A DNA stretch of 64,000 nucleotides from Leisingera sp. ANG59 (GCF_013317235.1 NZ_WLCM01000019.1:8808-72807); one strand, 5' to 3'. Shown: positions 17,601 to 27,697, numbered from the stretch's first letter. Numbers and translations are program-made. Notes: generated from the sequence alone by a model not told the origin.

Positions 17601-17630
17601 GCGGGGCACATAACCGTTCGCGCCACAAAA
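17601..17630. repeat. RIT right terminal inverted repeat
   Basis: The 30 bases ending CGCGCCACAAAA are the exact reverse complement of 14157-14186. Outside the repeat comes a short spacer, a 24-bp palindrome and then the TCATA target copy. The two ends of the element are therefore not symmetric beyond the 30-bp repeat. Confidence 0.85.
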
Positions 17631-17634
17631 GTAC

Positions 17635-17658
17635 GATTACGTGCCCGGGCACGTAATC
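17635..17658. repeat. 24-bp perfect palindrome at the RIT right end
   Basis: The sequence is centred on CCCGGG at 17646/17647 and reads identically on both strands, with half-site GATTACGTGCCC. It sits between the right inverted repeat and the istA coding sequence and overlaps the target copy. It could be a recombinase binding or crossover site, or the product of an imperfect resolution event. Confidence 0.75.
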
Positions 17659-18201
17659 ATAAATCCCGCGCCGGGGCACGCCGCCGAAGACCCGGAACGC
17701 ATGCCAATGCGCGTCAAACAGCATCTCATGGGTTTGCAGAAGGTAGGCCCGGACCAGGAAGGCCCGGCTGTGCGACAGCTTGATATGGGCAACCTGGAGC
17801 TTGGTGTGCTCTCCACCGAGGATCGCCCAGTCTTCGCTCCAGTCGAATTGGAAGGCTTCGCCCGGCTGAAACACCAGAGGAACAAACGTCCCGCGGCCTG
17901 CCGGCTGCTGAATGCGCTGGCGTTTCGCGCGCCATGCCCGCGCGAAGGCCGCCACCCGCCCGTACGAGCCGGTAAAGCCAGGAGCCGCCAGGTCCACATG
18001 CAGCTGCTTGGCAGTGCGCCGCTGCTTGCGGGGTTTGCGCAATTCCGCGGCAAGCCAAGCAGACAGCTTGTCCGCGAAAGGGTCCAGCTTGCTTGGACGC
18101 TGCGGGACCTGAAACCGGGGCTCAACAGCACCCGAACGTAAATACTTGCGAATGGTGTTGCGGGAGAGGCCCGTTCGCCTCGCTATCTCCCGAATAGACA
18201 T
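17657..18201 (-). pseudogene. istA: IS21-family transposase IstA, N-terminal half
   Basis: The frame encodes the helix-turn-helix region (MSIREIARRTGLSRNTIRKY) and the start of the catalytic core (FQPGEAFQFDWSEDWAIL, where the first Asp of the DDE set lies). It runs to GVPRRGIYD, where the RIT element interrupts it. The reading frame continues spuriously into the RIT repeat. Upstream of the ATG at 18201 the same frame meets a TGA about five codons away, so the normal longer N-terminus seems damaged. Confidence 0.85.
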
Positions 18202-18298
18202 CTGATCCCGAAGCGCTCAGCGTCGGATCACACTCAAAAATGCCTTGTCGATCACTCCAATAAACCCTGCCGATAAAAGCCAGGGGCACCGTCACACA

Positions 18299-18357
18299 TG
18301 GGTCAATTCTCGATGAAAACTTTCGCCTGTCCCGGGTCAGATCTCAGCGGAAATCAG
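18299..18357 (-). repeat. IS21-type terminal repeats
   Basis: Two related direct copies, TGGGTCAATTCTCGATGAAA at 18299 and CGGGTCAGATCTCAGCGGAA at 18334, are the multiple terminal repeats typical of the istA-side end of IS21 elements. They serve as transposase binding sites and mark the right boundary of the element at about 18357. Confidence 0.75.
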
Positions 18358-18524
18358 CAGTATGAGCAGCAAGAACGCGGATCCTGCTTTTGGTTTGGAA
18401 GAGAAACTAACGGCGGAAGGTATCAAAGCTCTGGCCCTCGGAGCAAGCCGGAGGCGGCACAAGATCTGTAATCTTCAGACCGGTGCCGCCCGATTGCCAT
18501 TCTTTCCACTCAGGTACAGGCGGG

Positions 18525-20933
18525 CTATTCTGCAGCCATCGCACGGGGGGGGGCGGAGCGCTCGTTGAAACGTGCCCATTTGAGCCCGGGGCGGTAGCGC
18601 CAGGCCAGCTTGCCTTCGCTGTCCATTGCGATCAGGTGCAGCCAGCCGTTGTCAAACAGGTCGCGTACCCCGGGGTGACGTTTCAGGATCTCCGACATCG
18701 CGTCGCGCGGGGCTTCTATGATCACGGTCAGGCGCAGCGGATCGTGCTGCAGACCGGTGCCGTCGTGGACCGATTGCCACGGCAGCCCCGGACGCGGGGC
18801 GCCGGTGTTACCCTCGAGCACGCCTATGCCGCCGACCACGTTGTGAAGCAGCTTGTTGCCGCCGCCGAACAGGGACGGCGCCACGGTGGAGCCGTAGTAC
18901 TGGAGGCTGATCCAGCTTGCGACAACCACGGGGGCCGTCATGATCAGTTCGAGTACACCGAATCCGTCGTCACGGTGCCAATCGTAGTTGTGCAGAAAGG
19001 CCTGCCCGGAGAGATCCGCGCCGTCGGTACGGTGGCGCGGTGCGGCGACGAAGGCACGGCACCCTGCCAGGCCCCACTCAGGGCGTGTTTCAGCCCAATC
19101 CCGCGCCCGCCGGGCGATCGCAGCGGCGCGGTCCGCGCGCGGCAGGCGCAATGCGCGCTCGGCACGCGCCAGGCTGCCGGCTGCGGCGAGCCATTTTTTC
19201 AGCTGCTCGAGCTCTTTTTCCGGCTTTGCTTCCGGCAAGTCCTGTTCAAACAGGGTCAGATCGTCGGTTGTGGTATGGTGGAGCGCCGGCAGGAACACGG
19301 TATCGGCAGGAATCCGGATCCCTTTTTCGCGCAGGCCAGCCTGCACGCTGCGGTCGTTCAGAAGGCCGGCAAGCAGCCTGGCATTAACATCTCCGGCGTA
19401 ACCGCCGCAGGCGCCGCAGTGCAACGCGCTTTCGTGCGGATTGTTGGTCACGCGGGCGCCGTGGCCCGTCAGCATCACGATCTGCGCGAAATTCTCCGTC
19501 AGCGACATAGCCGTCAGCACCGACTTCGCCATTCCAACTCGGGTTTCCAAGCCGATTGCCGGGTCCATCACTGGTGCGGGATCTGCCGCTGGCAAGCTGT
19601 TCAGACCCAGCGCCTCCCGGAGCAGCTTGCCCACATAGATCGGGCCTGCGGCCTCCACAAACGCAAAGGACGAAACAGCGGCGAGCTTGAACCGGCCCCA
19701 GGCGCGTTTTGCCCGCGCCGAATAGCGGCGGTTGAGATCGGCTTGCCCGGGTTCACTTGCCCGGGAGGACAGGCCGGGCTGCAGCAGCACCGGGTTGCGC
19801 ATTTCCGTCACATCCGAGCCTGCTGCCTTGTGGGCGCTGGCAAGGCCGAAGAAGCCGGCAAAACCGATGGTCTGGATGCTGCTGCTTTGCGCTTCCAGTG
19901 CACGACGGAACACTTCGGAACGCACGTCGATGCAAAAGGCTGCCTGCACCTCCGGGCGCCCTTCGGTTTCCTGCGGTTTGCCCTGCAGCAGCCTGGCCTC
20001 CAAGGCGCGTTGCCCGGCCCGTTCTGCGGCGTCCTGAAGAACGACGTCGATGACCTGATCCTGCGACGGGGTGACCGGGGCCTGATGGGCTGCAACAACC
20101 TCTGCCCAGCGTGCCAGGATCTGCTCCTTGTACAATTCGAACAGGGCTTCATCAAAGACCAAGCGGATGGCCAGAAGCTCTGTCACCGTGCTGTCCTGCC
20201 TGCCCTCCAGTTCCGCCTGCCACAGAAGATAGCGGCTGTACTGGGCCCAGCCGCCCAGCGTCATCAGCCAGCGGTGGAACGCAGTTGCCGCGGCGCTGGA
20301 GGTGACACCAAGAGTTTCCGACGCCCGGCCGATCGCGCGCCAATGCGACCGGTTGGTGTCCGCCACGAAGGCGCAGAACCCGGTCAGGCCATGGATTTCC
20401 GGCGTCAGATCTCGCGCGGCAAAGTCCCGCCAGGCACTGAAGGCGCCGCCGGAGCCGCTCTGCTGCCACAGGGCCTGCCCCTGGTCGAAATGACTGGCGG
20501 CCCATACGCTGATGCGGTCCTCAATCAGTCCGGGCCAGTCGATGCCCGAAACCTCCGCGGCCAGTTCGGCCACGGTGGGAAGGGCTTTGGGTTCAGCGGT
20601 CTCGCTGGCCAGGGCGGTTTTAATGTCCTGCAGGCTTGGCGCATTGAAGCGGCCTTCGGCTGCAGCCAGAGCGTCCTGCAAGTCGGCTTCGGTGATGCTG
20701 CCTGCCTCCAGTTTCTGCGCCCAATGCGCGCGCGGCGGTGTAATCCGGGCGCCCCCTGCGCGCTCAAGGCGCGCAGCGGTAACAGCCAGGGGCTCGCCGG
20801 TCTGGCCAAGGAACGGGTTCACCGCAACATTGGCAGAGAGCGGGAAGAGCGGCGGGATCGCCTTGGCGGCGGTTTTGGCTTCGGCAACCAGTTCCAGCAG
20901 GGCGGCAGGGTAGGACTCGAGTTTCGCAAACAT
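18525..20933 (-). CDS. dabA: Inorganic-carbon uptake subunit DabA (DUF2309)
   Basis: The 802-residue protein is the DabA/DUF2309 family, a cytoplasmic subunit with a beta-carbonic-anhydrase-like zinc site that hydrates CO2 vectorially when bound to DabB. The expected zinc/catalytic residues are visible: C334 and D336 in FCIDVRSE, H491 in TGHGARV and C506 in ALHCGACGG. The ATG at 20933 is chosen because it lies 14 bp after dabB and begins MFAKLES; an upstream extension to 21131 would lie inside dabB. The pair should concentrate bicarbonate in the cell, for anaplerotic carboxylation in a heterotroph. Confidence 0.9.
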   Translation of the reverse strand: MFAKLESYPAALLELVAEAKTAAKAIPPLFPLSANVAVNPFLGQTGEPLAVTAARLERAGGARITPPRAHWAQKLEAGSITEADLQDALAAAEGRFNAPSLQDIKTALASETAEPKALPTVAELAAEVSGIDWPGLIEDRISVWAASHFDQGQALWQQSGSGGAFSAWRDFAARDLTPEIHGLTGFCAFVADTNRSHWRAIGRASETLGVTSSAAATAFHRWLMTLGGWAQYSRYLLWQAELEGRQDSTVTELLAIRLVFDEALFELYKEQILARWAEVVAAHQAPVTPSQDQVIDVVLQDAAERAGQRALEARLLQGKPQETEGRPEVQAAFCIDVRSEVFRRALEAQSSSIQTIGFAGFFGLASAHKAAGSDVTEMRNPVLLQPGLSSRASEPGQADLNRRYSARAKRAWGRFKLAAVSSFAFVEAAGPIYVGKLLREALGLNSLPAADPAPVMDPAIGLETRVGMAKSVLTAMSLTENFAQIVMLTGHGARVTNNPHESALHCGACGGYAGDVNARLLAGLLNDRSVQAGLREKGIRIPADTVFLPALHHTTTDDLTLFEQDLPEAKPEKELEQLKKWLAAAGSLARAERALRLPRADRAAAIARRARDWAETRPEWGLAGCRAFVAAPRHRTDGADLSGQAFLHNYDWHRDDGFGVLELIMTAPVVVASWISLQYYGSTVAPSLFGGGNKLLHNVVGGIGVLEGNTGAPRPGLPWQSVHDGTGLQHDPLRLTVIIEAPRDAMSEILKRHPGVRDLFDNGWLHLIAMDSEGKLAWRYRPGLKWARFNERSAPPRAMAAE

Positions 20934-20947
20934 GAGCGTGTTTCCTT

Positions 20948-22498
20948 TCAGGCGGCAGCGCGCTTGGACCATCCGTCCAGCAGCTTGTCGAAGATCGCGT
21001 TGGCATAGAGACCGTTGGTCAGGTGGACGCGCAGTCCGGCGGCCGCCGGGTGAGATGCCCAGAGCGGGAAGGTCGCCTGTGCCACGGCCACCAGGCCAAA
21101 GCTTGCGAGGGCAAGGAGGATCAGCGCCCATTCCAGCGGGCCGGGGCTCGGGGCCGGCGGCAGGCTGCCGGCGGTCAGATGCTGGGCGATGACCTGCAGG
21201 GCAAAGTAGCTGACCGAGGCGGCCAGGGCATAGGCCGCGGTCCGCTGCATCAGTGCCCGCGGTGCCGCATCGGCAAAGCCCTGCGCCAGCAGGTAGGCGA
21301 CGCCGAAGATCAGGATCACGCCCAGGGCAATGGCCTGGACCGACTTGCCGTCAAATCCCAGAACCGCGCCCAAGCCGCAGTAGATCACGATGGCAATGGC
21401 AAAGGCCTGCAGCACGTTGCGTGCGCTTGGCACCGCAACCGGGCCGGGCCGGCGGATCGCGGCGACATTGCGCACCGCCTCGCCTGAGCTGAGGAAGGCA
21501 TGCGCCTTATAAAGCGAGTGCGCCACGATATGGAGCAGGGCAAGTGGAAAAAGCGCCAGGCCGCATTGCATGATCATGAAGGCCATCTGCGCGATGGTCG
21601 ACCAGGCCAGCGAAGTCTTGACTGCTGGCTGGGTCAGCATCACCAGGCCGCCAAACAGCGCCGTGAACCCGCCGAGCATGACCAGCAGCGCCATCACCCC
21701 CGGCGCCAGAAGCATAACGTCTGCAAACCGGATCAGCAGGAACCCGCCCGCGTTGATCACGCCCGCATGCAAAAGGGCGGACACAGGTGTAGGCGCCTCC
21801 ATCACCTCGGTCAGCCAGCCATGCAGCGGGAACTGGGCTGAGGCAAGCACCGCCGCCGCGGCGATCAGCAGGGCCGCCGCCGCCGTGAGCCAGCCTGCCC
21901 CGGCCGCGGACAGGATGGTTTCGATGTCGGTGGTTCCGGTTGCGGCGATCAGCAGTACAACAGCACCGGCCAGCGCGGCCTCGCTCAGCCGCGCGACAAC
22001 GGCCTTCTTGCGGGCGGCCCGCCGGGCCGTCGCGCGTTCGGGGTAGAACAGCAGCAACCGGTTCAGCGCCAGGCTGGTCAATGTCCAGGCGGCAAACAGC
22101 TGAACAAGGTTGCCGGACATCACCAGCAGAAGCACGGAGGCCAAAGCGGTGCTCACCCATCCCGTGAAGGCGCCCTGCCGGTCTTCGCCGTCCAGGTAGG
22201 TCTTGGAAAAACGCAGAACGATCCATCCGATGAAGCTGACCAGGACCAGCATCACCGCGCTTACCGCGTCCAGCTTCACCGAAAGCCCGGCCCCAAAAAG
22301 CCCGATCAATGCCGAAGTGCCTGGGCCGTTCACCACAAGAAGCGCGGCAGCTGCGGCCGCGATGGCAAAAGCGATGAATGCGGCGGCCTCGGCCAGTGCA
22401 GGCACCCGACCGGGGCGCCTGCCGGGATTACGGAACGCATAGAAACCCGCCGCCAGCAGGGCAAGCGGGCTGAGGAGAGGCAGGAAGAGATAGGTCAT
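20948..22498 (-). CDS. dabB: Inorganic-carbon uptake membrane subunit DabB (NuoL-like)
   Basis: The 516-residue protein has many transmembrane helices and the NADH-quinone oxidoreductase chain L/antiporter fold ([22 protein letters not shown] region). Next to a DUF2309 gene it is DabB, the ion-conducting partner that energises DabA with the cation gradient, and not a respiratory complex I subunit. It is the first gene of the operon. Its start faces the LysR gene at 22610 across 111 bp. Confidence 0.9.
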   Translation of the reverse strand: MTYLFLPLLSPLALLAAGFYAFRNPGRRPGRVPALAEAAAFIAFAIAAAAAALLVVNGPGTSALIGLFGAGLSVKLDAVSAVMLVLVSFIGWIVLRFSKTYLDGEDRQGAFTGWVSTALASVLLLVMSGNLVQLFAAWTLTSLALNRLLLFYPERATARRAARKKAVVARLSEAALAGAVVLLIAATGTTDIETILSAAGAGWLTAAAALLIAAAAVLASAQFPLHGWLTEVMEAPTPVSALLHAGVINAGGFLLIRFADVMLLAPGVMALLVMLGGFTALFGGLVMLTQPAVKTSLAWSTIAQMAFMIMQCGLALFPLALLHIVAHSLYKAHAFLSSGEAVRNVAAIRRPGPVAVPSARNVLQAFAIAIVIYCGLGAVLGFDGKSVQAIALGVILIFGVAYLLAQGFADAAPRALMQRTAAYALAASVSYFALQVIAQHLTAGSLPPAPSPGPLEWALILLALASFGLVAVAQATFPLWASHPAAAGLRVHLTNGLYANAIFDKLLDGWSKRAAA

Positions 22499-22609
22499 GA
22501 TCGAACCCCTTCAGTTTTCACGGTCAGAGACATTTGGAGATGCATAGGGCAGGGCTTGTCGTGATAAAAATTCATTGTTTGATGGATTTGGTTCTATTAA
22601 ACAGAACGA

Positions 22610-23500
22610 ATGCCGTTGAACTATCATCACCTCCGGTACTTCTGGGCGGTTGCGCATGACGGCAACCTGACCCGCACCGCGCAGCGGCTGAATCTGTCGC
22701 AGTCGGCGCTGTCGGTTCAGATCAAGCAACTGGAGGAGCGCTTGGGCCACGACCTGTTCGAGCGGCGCGGACGGCAGCTTCATCTGACTGAGGCCGGGCG
22801 TATCGCCCTGGGCCACGCGGATGCGATTTTTTCGACCGGCCAGGAACTTGTCGCCACCTTGTCGGGAAAGGTCCAAAGCCGGAAGGCCTTGCGTGTGGGT
22901 GCGCTGGCAACCCTGTCCCGCAACTTCCAGATCGGTTTTTTGCGGCCGATCCTGTCCCGCAGCGATGTCGAGGTGGTCCTGCGGTCCGGCAGCCCGGCGG
23001 AGTTGCTCGAAGGCCTGGGGACACTCAATGTCGATCTGGTGCTGATGAACCAGCCGCCGCCCGACGACAGCCTGACACCCTATGAAACGCACAAGATCGG
23101 CGAGCAAGACGTCAGCATCGTTGGGACGCCGGGGCGGCTGGAACCGGACCGCCCGCTCAGGGAGCTGCTCCTAGATCAGCCTTTCATTCTGCCCACCGCC
23201 GGCAGCAGCGTGCGCGCGGCCTTCGACGCTCTGGCCAGCCGGTTGTCAGCCCGCCCGCAGATCGCCGCAGAGGTGGATGACATGGCCATGATGCGGCTCT
23301 TGGCACGCGAGGATATCGGGCTGGCCCTCGTTGCGCCTATTGTCGTGACGGACGAGCTGAATTCCGGCCGGCTCAGGGAAGCCAGGGAGCATCCCCGGAT
23401 CCAGGAAACATTTTATGCGGTCACGCTCCGCCGCCGGTTCCCGAACCCTCTGGTTCAGGAACTGCTAGAACGGCATTCTGATTCGGCCTTCCTGTCCTGA
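22610..23500 (+). CDS. LysR-family regulator divergent from dabBA
   Basis: The 296-residue protein has a LysR HTH (residues 3-62; NYHHLRYFWAVAHDGNLTRT and LSQSALSVQIKQLEERLG) and an effector domain resembling the NhaR branch. The 111-bp gap to dabB, with outward transcription on both sides, makes it the likely direct regulator of carbon uptake, possibly sensing CO2 limitation or ion balance. The sensed signal is unknown. Confidence 0.85.
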   Translation: MPLNYHHLRYFWAVAHDGNLTRTAQRLNLSQSALSVQIKQLEERLGHDLFERRGRQLHLTEAGRIALGHADAIFSTGQELVATLSGKVQSRKALRVGALATLSRNFQIGFLRPILSRSDVEVVLRSGSPAELLEGLGTLNVDLVLMNQPPPDDSLTPYETHKIGEQDVSIVGTPGRLEPDRPLRELLLDQPFILPTAGSSVRAAFDALASRLSARPQIAAEVDDMAMMRLLAREDIGLALVAPIVVTDELNSGRLREAREHPRIQETFYAVTLRRRFPNPLVQELLERHSDSAFLS

Positions 23501-23780
23501 TGCCTGCCGCGGAGTTCTCCTTTTGGGCAAGCTGTCGGCGGGATCAAGGCTGCTGCGGTAATTGCGCCAAAGTCTTCCGGGCCATGACACCTGCTGTGAA
23601 AGAAAGGGCGGCGTTTCTTGCGCCGCGCCCGACAAGGAGCCAGTTGTGAGGCTCCTGACGGAGCTGGAAGAAGCCCTACCACACGCAGAAAACAGTTAGG
23701 CCAGACGGAAAGGAAATTTTGACATTCACAATCTAAGGTAGCGTTCGTGATGAGTTCTCGCTCCCAATGAGGGTTTTTGA

Positions 23781-26495
23781 ATGTCTGAAGCTGATGCCAT
23801 CTGGATCCTGATCTCCGCATTGCTGGTACTTGTTCTGCAATCCGGCTTCCTGTGCCTGGAATCCGGCACTGTGCGGGCCAAGAATGCCGCCAACGTTGCC
23901 CTCAAAAACCTGTCGGATGTCTGTGTCGTTAGCACCGCCTTCTGGCTGACCGGTTTCGGTCTGATGTTCGGGCCCAGCTTTGGCGGGCTGTTCGGTGTCG
24001 GCGGTTTTTGGCCCCGGCTCGACAATGCCGCCGGACATTCGGCTGCCATTTTCCTGTTTCAGATGGCCTTTGCCTCCACCGCGGCCACAATTGTCTCAGG
24101 CGCCGTGGCCGAGCGGGAGAGGTTCCTGGGCTACATGGTGATGTCGGTCATGCTGGGCGCCTTCATCTACCCGGTCGCAGGTCATTGGGTCTGGAACGAC
24201 GCAGGCTGGCTGCGGCAGGCCGGTTTCATCGATTTTGCCGGGGCGACGGTGGTGCACAGTGTCGGCGGTTGGACTGCGCTTGTGGCAGTTGTGTTTTTGG
24301 GGCCGCGGCTGGGCCGCTACGGGCCGAAGAAACGCTTCTTCGAGGAAAACTCCATTTCCCTTGTCACCCTGGGCGGCTTGCTGCTGTGGGTCGGCTGGGG
24401 CGCATTCAACGGCGGATCGGCCCTTGCCTTCAGCAGTGATGTCGGGCCTGTGATTGCCCGCACCATGCTGTCGGCGGCTGGTGCGGGAATCGCCAGCATC
24501 GCCATCGGCCTCGGGCTGTTCCGCTGCGTCCGGGCCGAGATCCTGGTCAACGGCTTTCTTGGCGGGCTGGTGGCGGGCACTGCCGGTATTCATCTGGTGA
24601 CGGGACCGATGGCCTTTGTGATCGGCATCGCGGGATCGGTCACGGTCATCGTTGCCCGGGACATTCTGGATGCGCTGAAAATCGATGACGTGGTGGGTGC
24701 GGTTCCTGTGCATCTGGCAGCGGGTCTCGTGGGCACGCTGGCGGTGGCCTTCACGGTTCCGCTGGAACTGCTGCCGGCAGGCAGCCGGCTGGGGCAGCTG
24801 GGGGTCCAGGCAATGGGGGCTGCTGCCGTTGCGGCTTGGGTGATCTGCTGCACGGCGCCGCTGGCCGTTTGCCTCAAGGCGGCTGGGCTGCTTAGGGCGC
24901 ACCCGAAAGACGAAGTGCGGGGATTGAACCTGGCGGAAAACAACCAGCGCAACGCGCTGCTGGAGCTGCTGGAGGAGATGAAGCAGCATCAGCGGTCAGG
25001 ATCTTTCAGCAGGCGCGTGCGTGTCGAACGGTCCTCTGAACTGGGCGCACTGGCGTTCCGCTACAACCGGGTTCTCGACCGGGTTGAGGATGAGATCAGC
25101 CTGCGCGTGGAATCGATCCGCAAGGAGAGGATGAGCCGGGAGCTGGCGGAGGAAGCGTTTGAAGCAATGCGCGAGGCGCAGGAGGAGAGCGCCTGGTCGG
25201 CACGGCACGACAAGCTCACCGGACTTGGCAACCGCAAGCACCTTGAGGAAATAGCAGCAGCGCCAGCGGCGGAGCAGCAAGCCGGCACGCTGGTCATCGC
25301 GCTGGACCTCGACCGGTTCAAGGAAATCAACGACACCTATGGCCACGAAGCCGGCGATCTGGTTCTGGAACACGCAGCAAAGCGGATTTCATCCCTGATT
25401 AAGAACGGGCGGGACTTTGCCTTCCGCATCGGCGGCGACGAATTTGCCGTTCTGATGGAGTTTTCCGGCAGCGAGGCAGAAGCAAATGAATTCTGTTGCG
25501 ACCTGCTGTTCGCGCTGCTTCAGCCGGTCACTTACAAGGATACCGGCCTTCAGGTCGGCGCCTCCATCGGATTTGCAATTTGCGCGCCGGAGGAACCCCT
25601 CCTGTCTGCGCTGCGGCGGGCGGATCTGGCGCTTTATGCCTCCAAGGCAGACGGGCGCTCCTGCGTGAATGCTTATTCCGCCTCCATCGGCTCCGCCCAT
25701 GACGAGAAGATGGACCTGATCCGGGATTTCAAGCAGGCTTTCGAGAAAAACGAGATCGAGGTCACTTTCCAGCCCCAGGTCGATGGCAAAACAGGAGCAC
25801 TGGCCGGATGCGAGGCGCTGGCCCGCTGGAACCATCCCCGCCGCGGCGTAGTCGGCCCGGATGTTTTCGTGCCGATTGCAAAGGAGGTGAACATGCTGGC
25901 GGAGCTGGACCGGCGGGTTCTGGATATTGCCCTGTCGGCCTATTGGGAGTTTGCGCGCCAGGGTGTCGTTCTGCCCAGCATCTCGGTGAATGTCTCGGCA
26001 GAGCGGCTGGGCCATCCGGGCCTGATCGAAGAGCTGAAACAGCGCACGGACATCCCTTCCAGCGGCCTCGCGTTCGAGCTTCTGGAGACCGTCTTTCTGG
26101 ACCATGTGAGCGACGGTTACACCAAGCAGATCAATGCGATCAAGGCGATGGGCATCGGTATCGAGATTGATGATTTCGGCACCGGCCACGCCAGTATCGC
26201 GGGGGTGCTGGCGCTGAAGCCGGACAGGCTCAAGATCGACCGCATGTTCACCACCGGGATCGACAAGAAGCCTGTCCGCCGCGACTTGATGCGGGGGCTG
26301 ATCGAAATGGCTTCAAGCGCCGGCGCTGTAGCCGTCGTGGAAGGTGTCGAAACCGCCGGAGAGGCGGAAGTCCTGTCCGGGATTGGGGCCGCCATCCTGC
26401 AGGGCTATGCCTTCGGGCGCCCGATGAACAGCACCCGGTTCATGGCCTGGGCCCGCGAATGGCAGGCTGAGCACTGGCCGCTTCAAGCCGGGTAG
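23781..26495 (+). CDS. Ammonium channel fused to GGDEF and EAL domains
   Basis: The 904-residue protein begins with an Amt/MEP/Rh channel (about 1-385, eleven helices). It keeps the first pore histidine in DFAGATVVHSVGG, the second in VPVHLAAGLVG, and the GAVAERERF motif. A coiled linker (about 385-480) follows, then a GGDEF domain with intact RIGGDEF (GGDEF at 551-555), then an EAL domain with EALARWNHP (EAL at 678-680), ELLE, DDFGTG and EGVET. Both catalytic sites look complete. It should link external ammonium to cyclic di-GMP synthesis or breakdown. It is monocistronic, with no glnK gene beside it. Confidence 0.9.
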   Translation: MSEADAIWILISALLVLVLQSGFLCLESGTVRAKNAANVALKNLSDVCVVSTAFWLTGFGLMFGPSFGGLFGVGGFWPRLDNAAGHSAAIFLFQMAFASTAATIVSGAVAERERFLGYMVMSVMLGAFIYPVAGHWVWNDAGWLRQAGFIDFAGATVVHSVGGWTALVAVVFLGPRLGRYGPKKRFFEENSISLVTLGGLLLWVGWGAFNGGSALAFSSDVGPVIARTMLSAAGAGIASIAIGLGLFRCVRAEILVNGFLGGLVAGTAGIHLVTGPMAFVIGIAGSVTVIVARDILDALKIDDVVGAVPVHLAAGLVGTLAVAFTVPLELLPAGSRLGQLGVQAMGAAAVAAWVICCTAPLAVCLKAAGLLRAHPKDEVRGLNLAENNQRNALLELLEEMKQHQRSGSFSRRVRVERSSELGALAFRYNRVLDRVEDEISLRVESIRKERMSRELAEEAFEAMREAQEESAWSARHDKLTGLGNRKHLEEIAAAPAAEQQAGTLVIALDLDRFKEINDTYGHEAGDLVLEHAAKRISSLIKNGRDFAFRIGGDEFAVLMEFSGSEAEANEFCCDLLFALLQPVTYKDTGLQVGASIGFAICAPEEPLLSALRRADLALYASKADGRSCVNAYSASIGSAHDEKMDLIRDFKQAFEKNEIEVTFQPQVDGKTGALAGCEALARWNHPRRGVVGPDVFVPIAKEVNMLAELDRRVLDIALSAYWEFARQGVVLPSISVNVSAERLGHPGLIEELKQRTDIPSSGLAFELLETVFLDHVSDGYTKQINAIKAMGIGIEIDDFGTGHASIAGVLALKPDRLKIDRMFTTGIDKKPVRRDLMRGLIEMASSAGAVAVVEGVETAGEAEVLSGIGAAILQGYAFGRPMNSTRFMAWAREWQAEHWPLQAG

Positions 26496-26851
26496 GCAAA
26501 GGGGGTCGGCACGCTTTGGCATTGCTTCGCACGGGGCGGCAATGCTGGGCCGTGACATACGGTAGCGCCGATCCGGCAGAGCAATTCCAGTGGCTGGCGC
26601 ATGTTTCTGGCCGCTCTGCGGCCGAACCTGGAAAAGCCGGAACTCTGTCATTGCCACCTCCCGGCGACTCTGCTAAACGCCATCCATCCTGAAGACCCCG
26701 GATTCGTTTCCGGGGTCGTTATGTTTGTCAGGATGTTCGAACTCGGGGACCTTCGGGGCCCTATAACTCGGCCACCTTCGGGGGGCTTTCAACATAGCCG
26801 GGCCAAAGACAAGAACCTAAGGCCTGGCACGCTAAACGGAAGACAGAAAGC
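26496..26851. promoter_or_regulatory. Leader region of the rplB transcription unit
   Basis: This 356-bp gap has no credible gene. It contains a strong hairpin at 26694-26717 (GACCCCGGA / TCCGGGGTC) and two shorter GGNNACCTTCGGGG elements at 26745-26782 just upstream of rplB. The first hairpin may terminate upstream transcription. The downstream part probably holds the promoter and 5' leader of the rplB-rplP genes. TATAAC at 26762 could be a -10 box, but no good -35 pairs with it. Confidence 0.45.
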
Positions 26852-27694
26852 ATGGCACTCAAGTCGTATAAACCGACGACGCCGGGCCAGCGTGGGCTGG
26901 TTCTGATCGACCGTTCGGAGCTTTGGAAAGGGCGTCCGGTCAAATCCCTCACTGAGGGCCTGACCAAATCGGGCGGCCGGAACAACACCGGACGGATCAC
27001 TGCACGCCGCCGTGGCGGCGGCGCAAAGCGCCTCTACCGGATCGTTGACTTCAAACGGAACAAATTTGATGTAGCGGCCACCGTTGAGCGGATCGAATAC
27101 GACCCGAACCGGACCGCATTCATCGCGCTGATCAAATACGAAGACGGCGAGCAAGCCTACATCCTGGCGCCGCAGCGTCTGGCTGTTGGCGACAAGGTTG
27201 TCGCGTCTGCAAAAGCCGACATCAAGCCGGGCAACGCAATGCCGTTCTCGGGCATGCCGATCGGTACCATCGTTCACAACATCGAAATGAAGCCCGGCAA
27301 AGGCGGCCAGATCGCCCGTGCAGCCGGTACCTACGCTCAGTTCGTTGGCCGTGACGGCGGTTACGCTCAGATCCGCCTGTCCTCGGGCGAACTGCGCCTG
27401 GTCCGTCAGGAATGCATGGCCACCGTCGGTGCCGTGTCGAACCCCGACAACTCGAACCAGAACTTCGGTAAAGCCGGCCGTATGCGCCACAAGGGCAAGC
27501 GTCCCTCCGTGCGTGGTGTCGTGATGAACCCGATCGACCACCCCCACGGCGGTGGTGAAGGCCGGACCTCCGGTGGCCGCCACCCGGTGACCCCCTGGGG
27601 CAAACCGACCAAGGGCAAACGGACCCGCAACAAAAACAAGGCGTCGCAGAAGCTTATCGTCCGCTCGCGCCACGCCAAGAAGAAAGGCCGCTAA
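26852..27694 (+). CDS. rplB: 50S ribosomal protein L2
   Basis: The 280-residue protein is full-length L2, with N-terminal [14 protein letters not shown] and the C-terminal [20 protein letters not shown] region that contributes to the peptidyl-transferase centre and subunit joining. It starts a run of S10-operon genes. rpsJ, rplC, rplD and rplW, which usually precede it, are not in the 8 kb upstream, so the cluster is split here too. Spacing to rpsS is 3 bp. Confidence 0.98.
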   Translation: MALKSYKPTTPGQRGLVLIDRSELWKGRPVKSLTEGLTKSGGRNNTGRITARRRGGGAKRLYRIVDFKRNKFDVAATVERIEYDPNRTAFIALIKYEDGEQAYILAPQRLAVGDKVVASAKADIKPGNAMPFSGMPIGTIVHNIEMKPGKGGQIARAAGTYAQFVGRDGGYAQIRLSSGELRLVRQECMATVGAVSNPDNSNQNFGKAGRMRHKGKRPSVRGVVMNPIDHPHGGGEGRTSGGRHPVTPWGKPTKGKRTRNKNKASQKLIVRSRHAKKKGR

Positions 27695-27697
27695 TCC

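Larger units (their letters stand above)
14156..17656 (-). mobile_element. Recombinase-in-trio (RIT) element
   Basis: Three overlapping tyrosine-recombinase genes transcribed together are enclosed by 30-bp perfect terminal inverted repeats (14157-14186 and 17601-17630). The flanking sequence TCATA occurs at 14151-14155 and again at 17657-17661, which fits a 5-bp target duplication. This matches the published description of RIT elements, where three different recombinases act as a unit. All three genes are intact and the target istA is cleanly split, so the element may be recent and active. The exact outer end on the right is set by the duplication and includes a palindrome. Confidence 0.85.
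13693..18357 (-). mobile_element. Truncated IS21-family insertion sequence interrupted by a RIT element
   Basis: The element runs from its istA-proximal terminal repeats at 18299-18357 leftwards through istA to a deletion point near 13693. The second IS21 gene, istB, and the distal terminus are missing. A 3.5-kb RIT element splits istA. The order of events is therefore IS21 insertion, then RIT insertion; the deletion at the distal end cannot be ordered. The element is immobile on its own. Confidence 0.8.

Noticed and set aside
18362-18568. Small plus-strand frame beginning MSSKNADPAFGLEEK
   Set aside because: The N-terminal part looks somewhat protein-like, but the frame overlaps the end of dabA, has no ribosome binding site and starts at the IS21 boundary. 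It may be a remnant of a gene cut by IS21.
18483-21008. 841-codon plus-strand open frame
   Set aside because: It is the complement of dabA in a GC-rich, stop-poor register. Its composition (Arg, Gly, Gln, His rich) is typical of a shadow frame, while the minus strand has the clear DabA motifs.
20934-21131. Longer N-terminus for DabA starting at 21131
   Set aside because: It would lie wholly inside dabB and adds a non-family sequence. The ATG at 20933 follows dabB by 14 bp and matches the family start.
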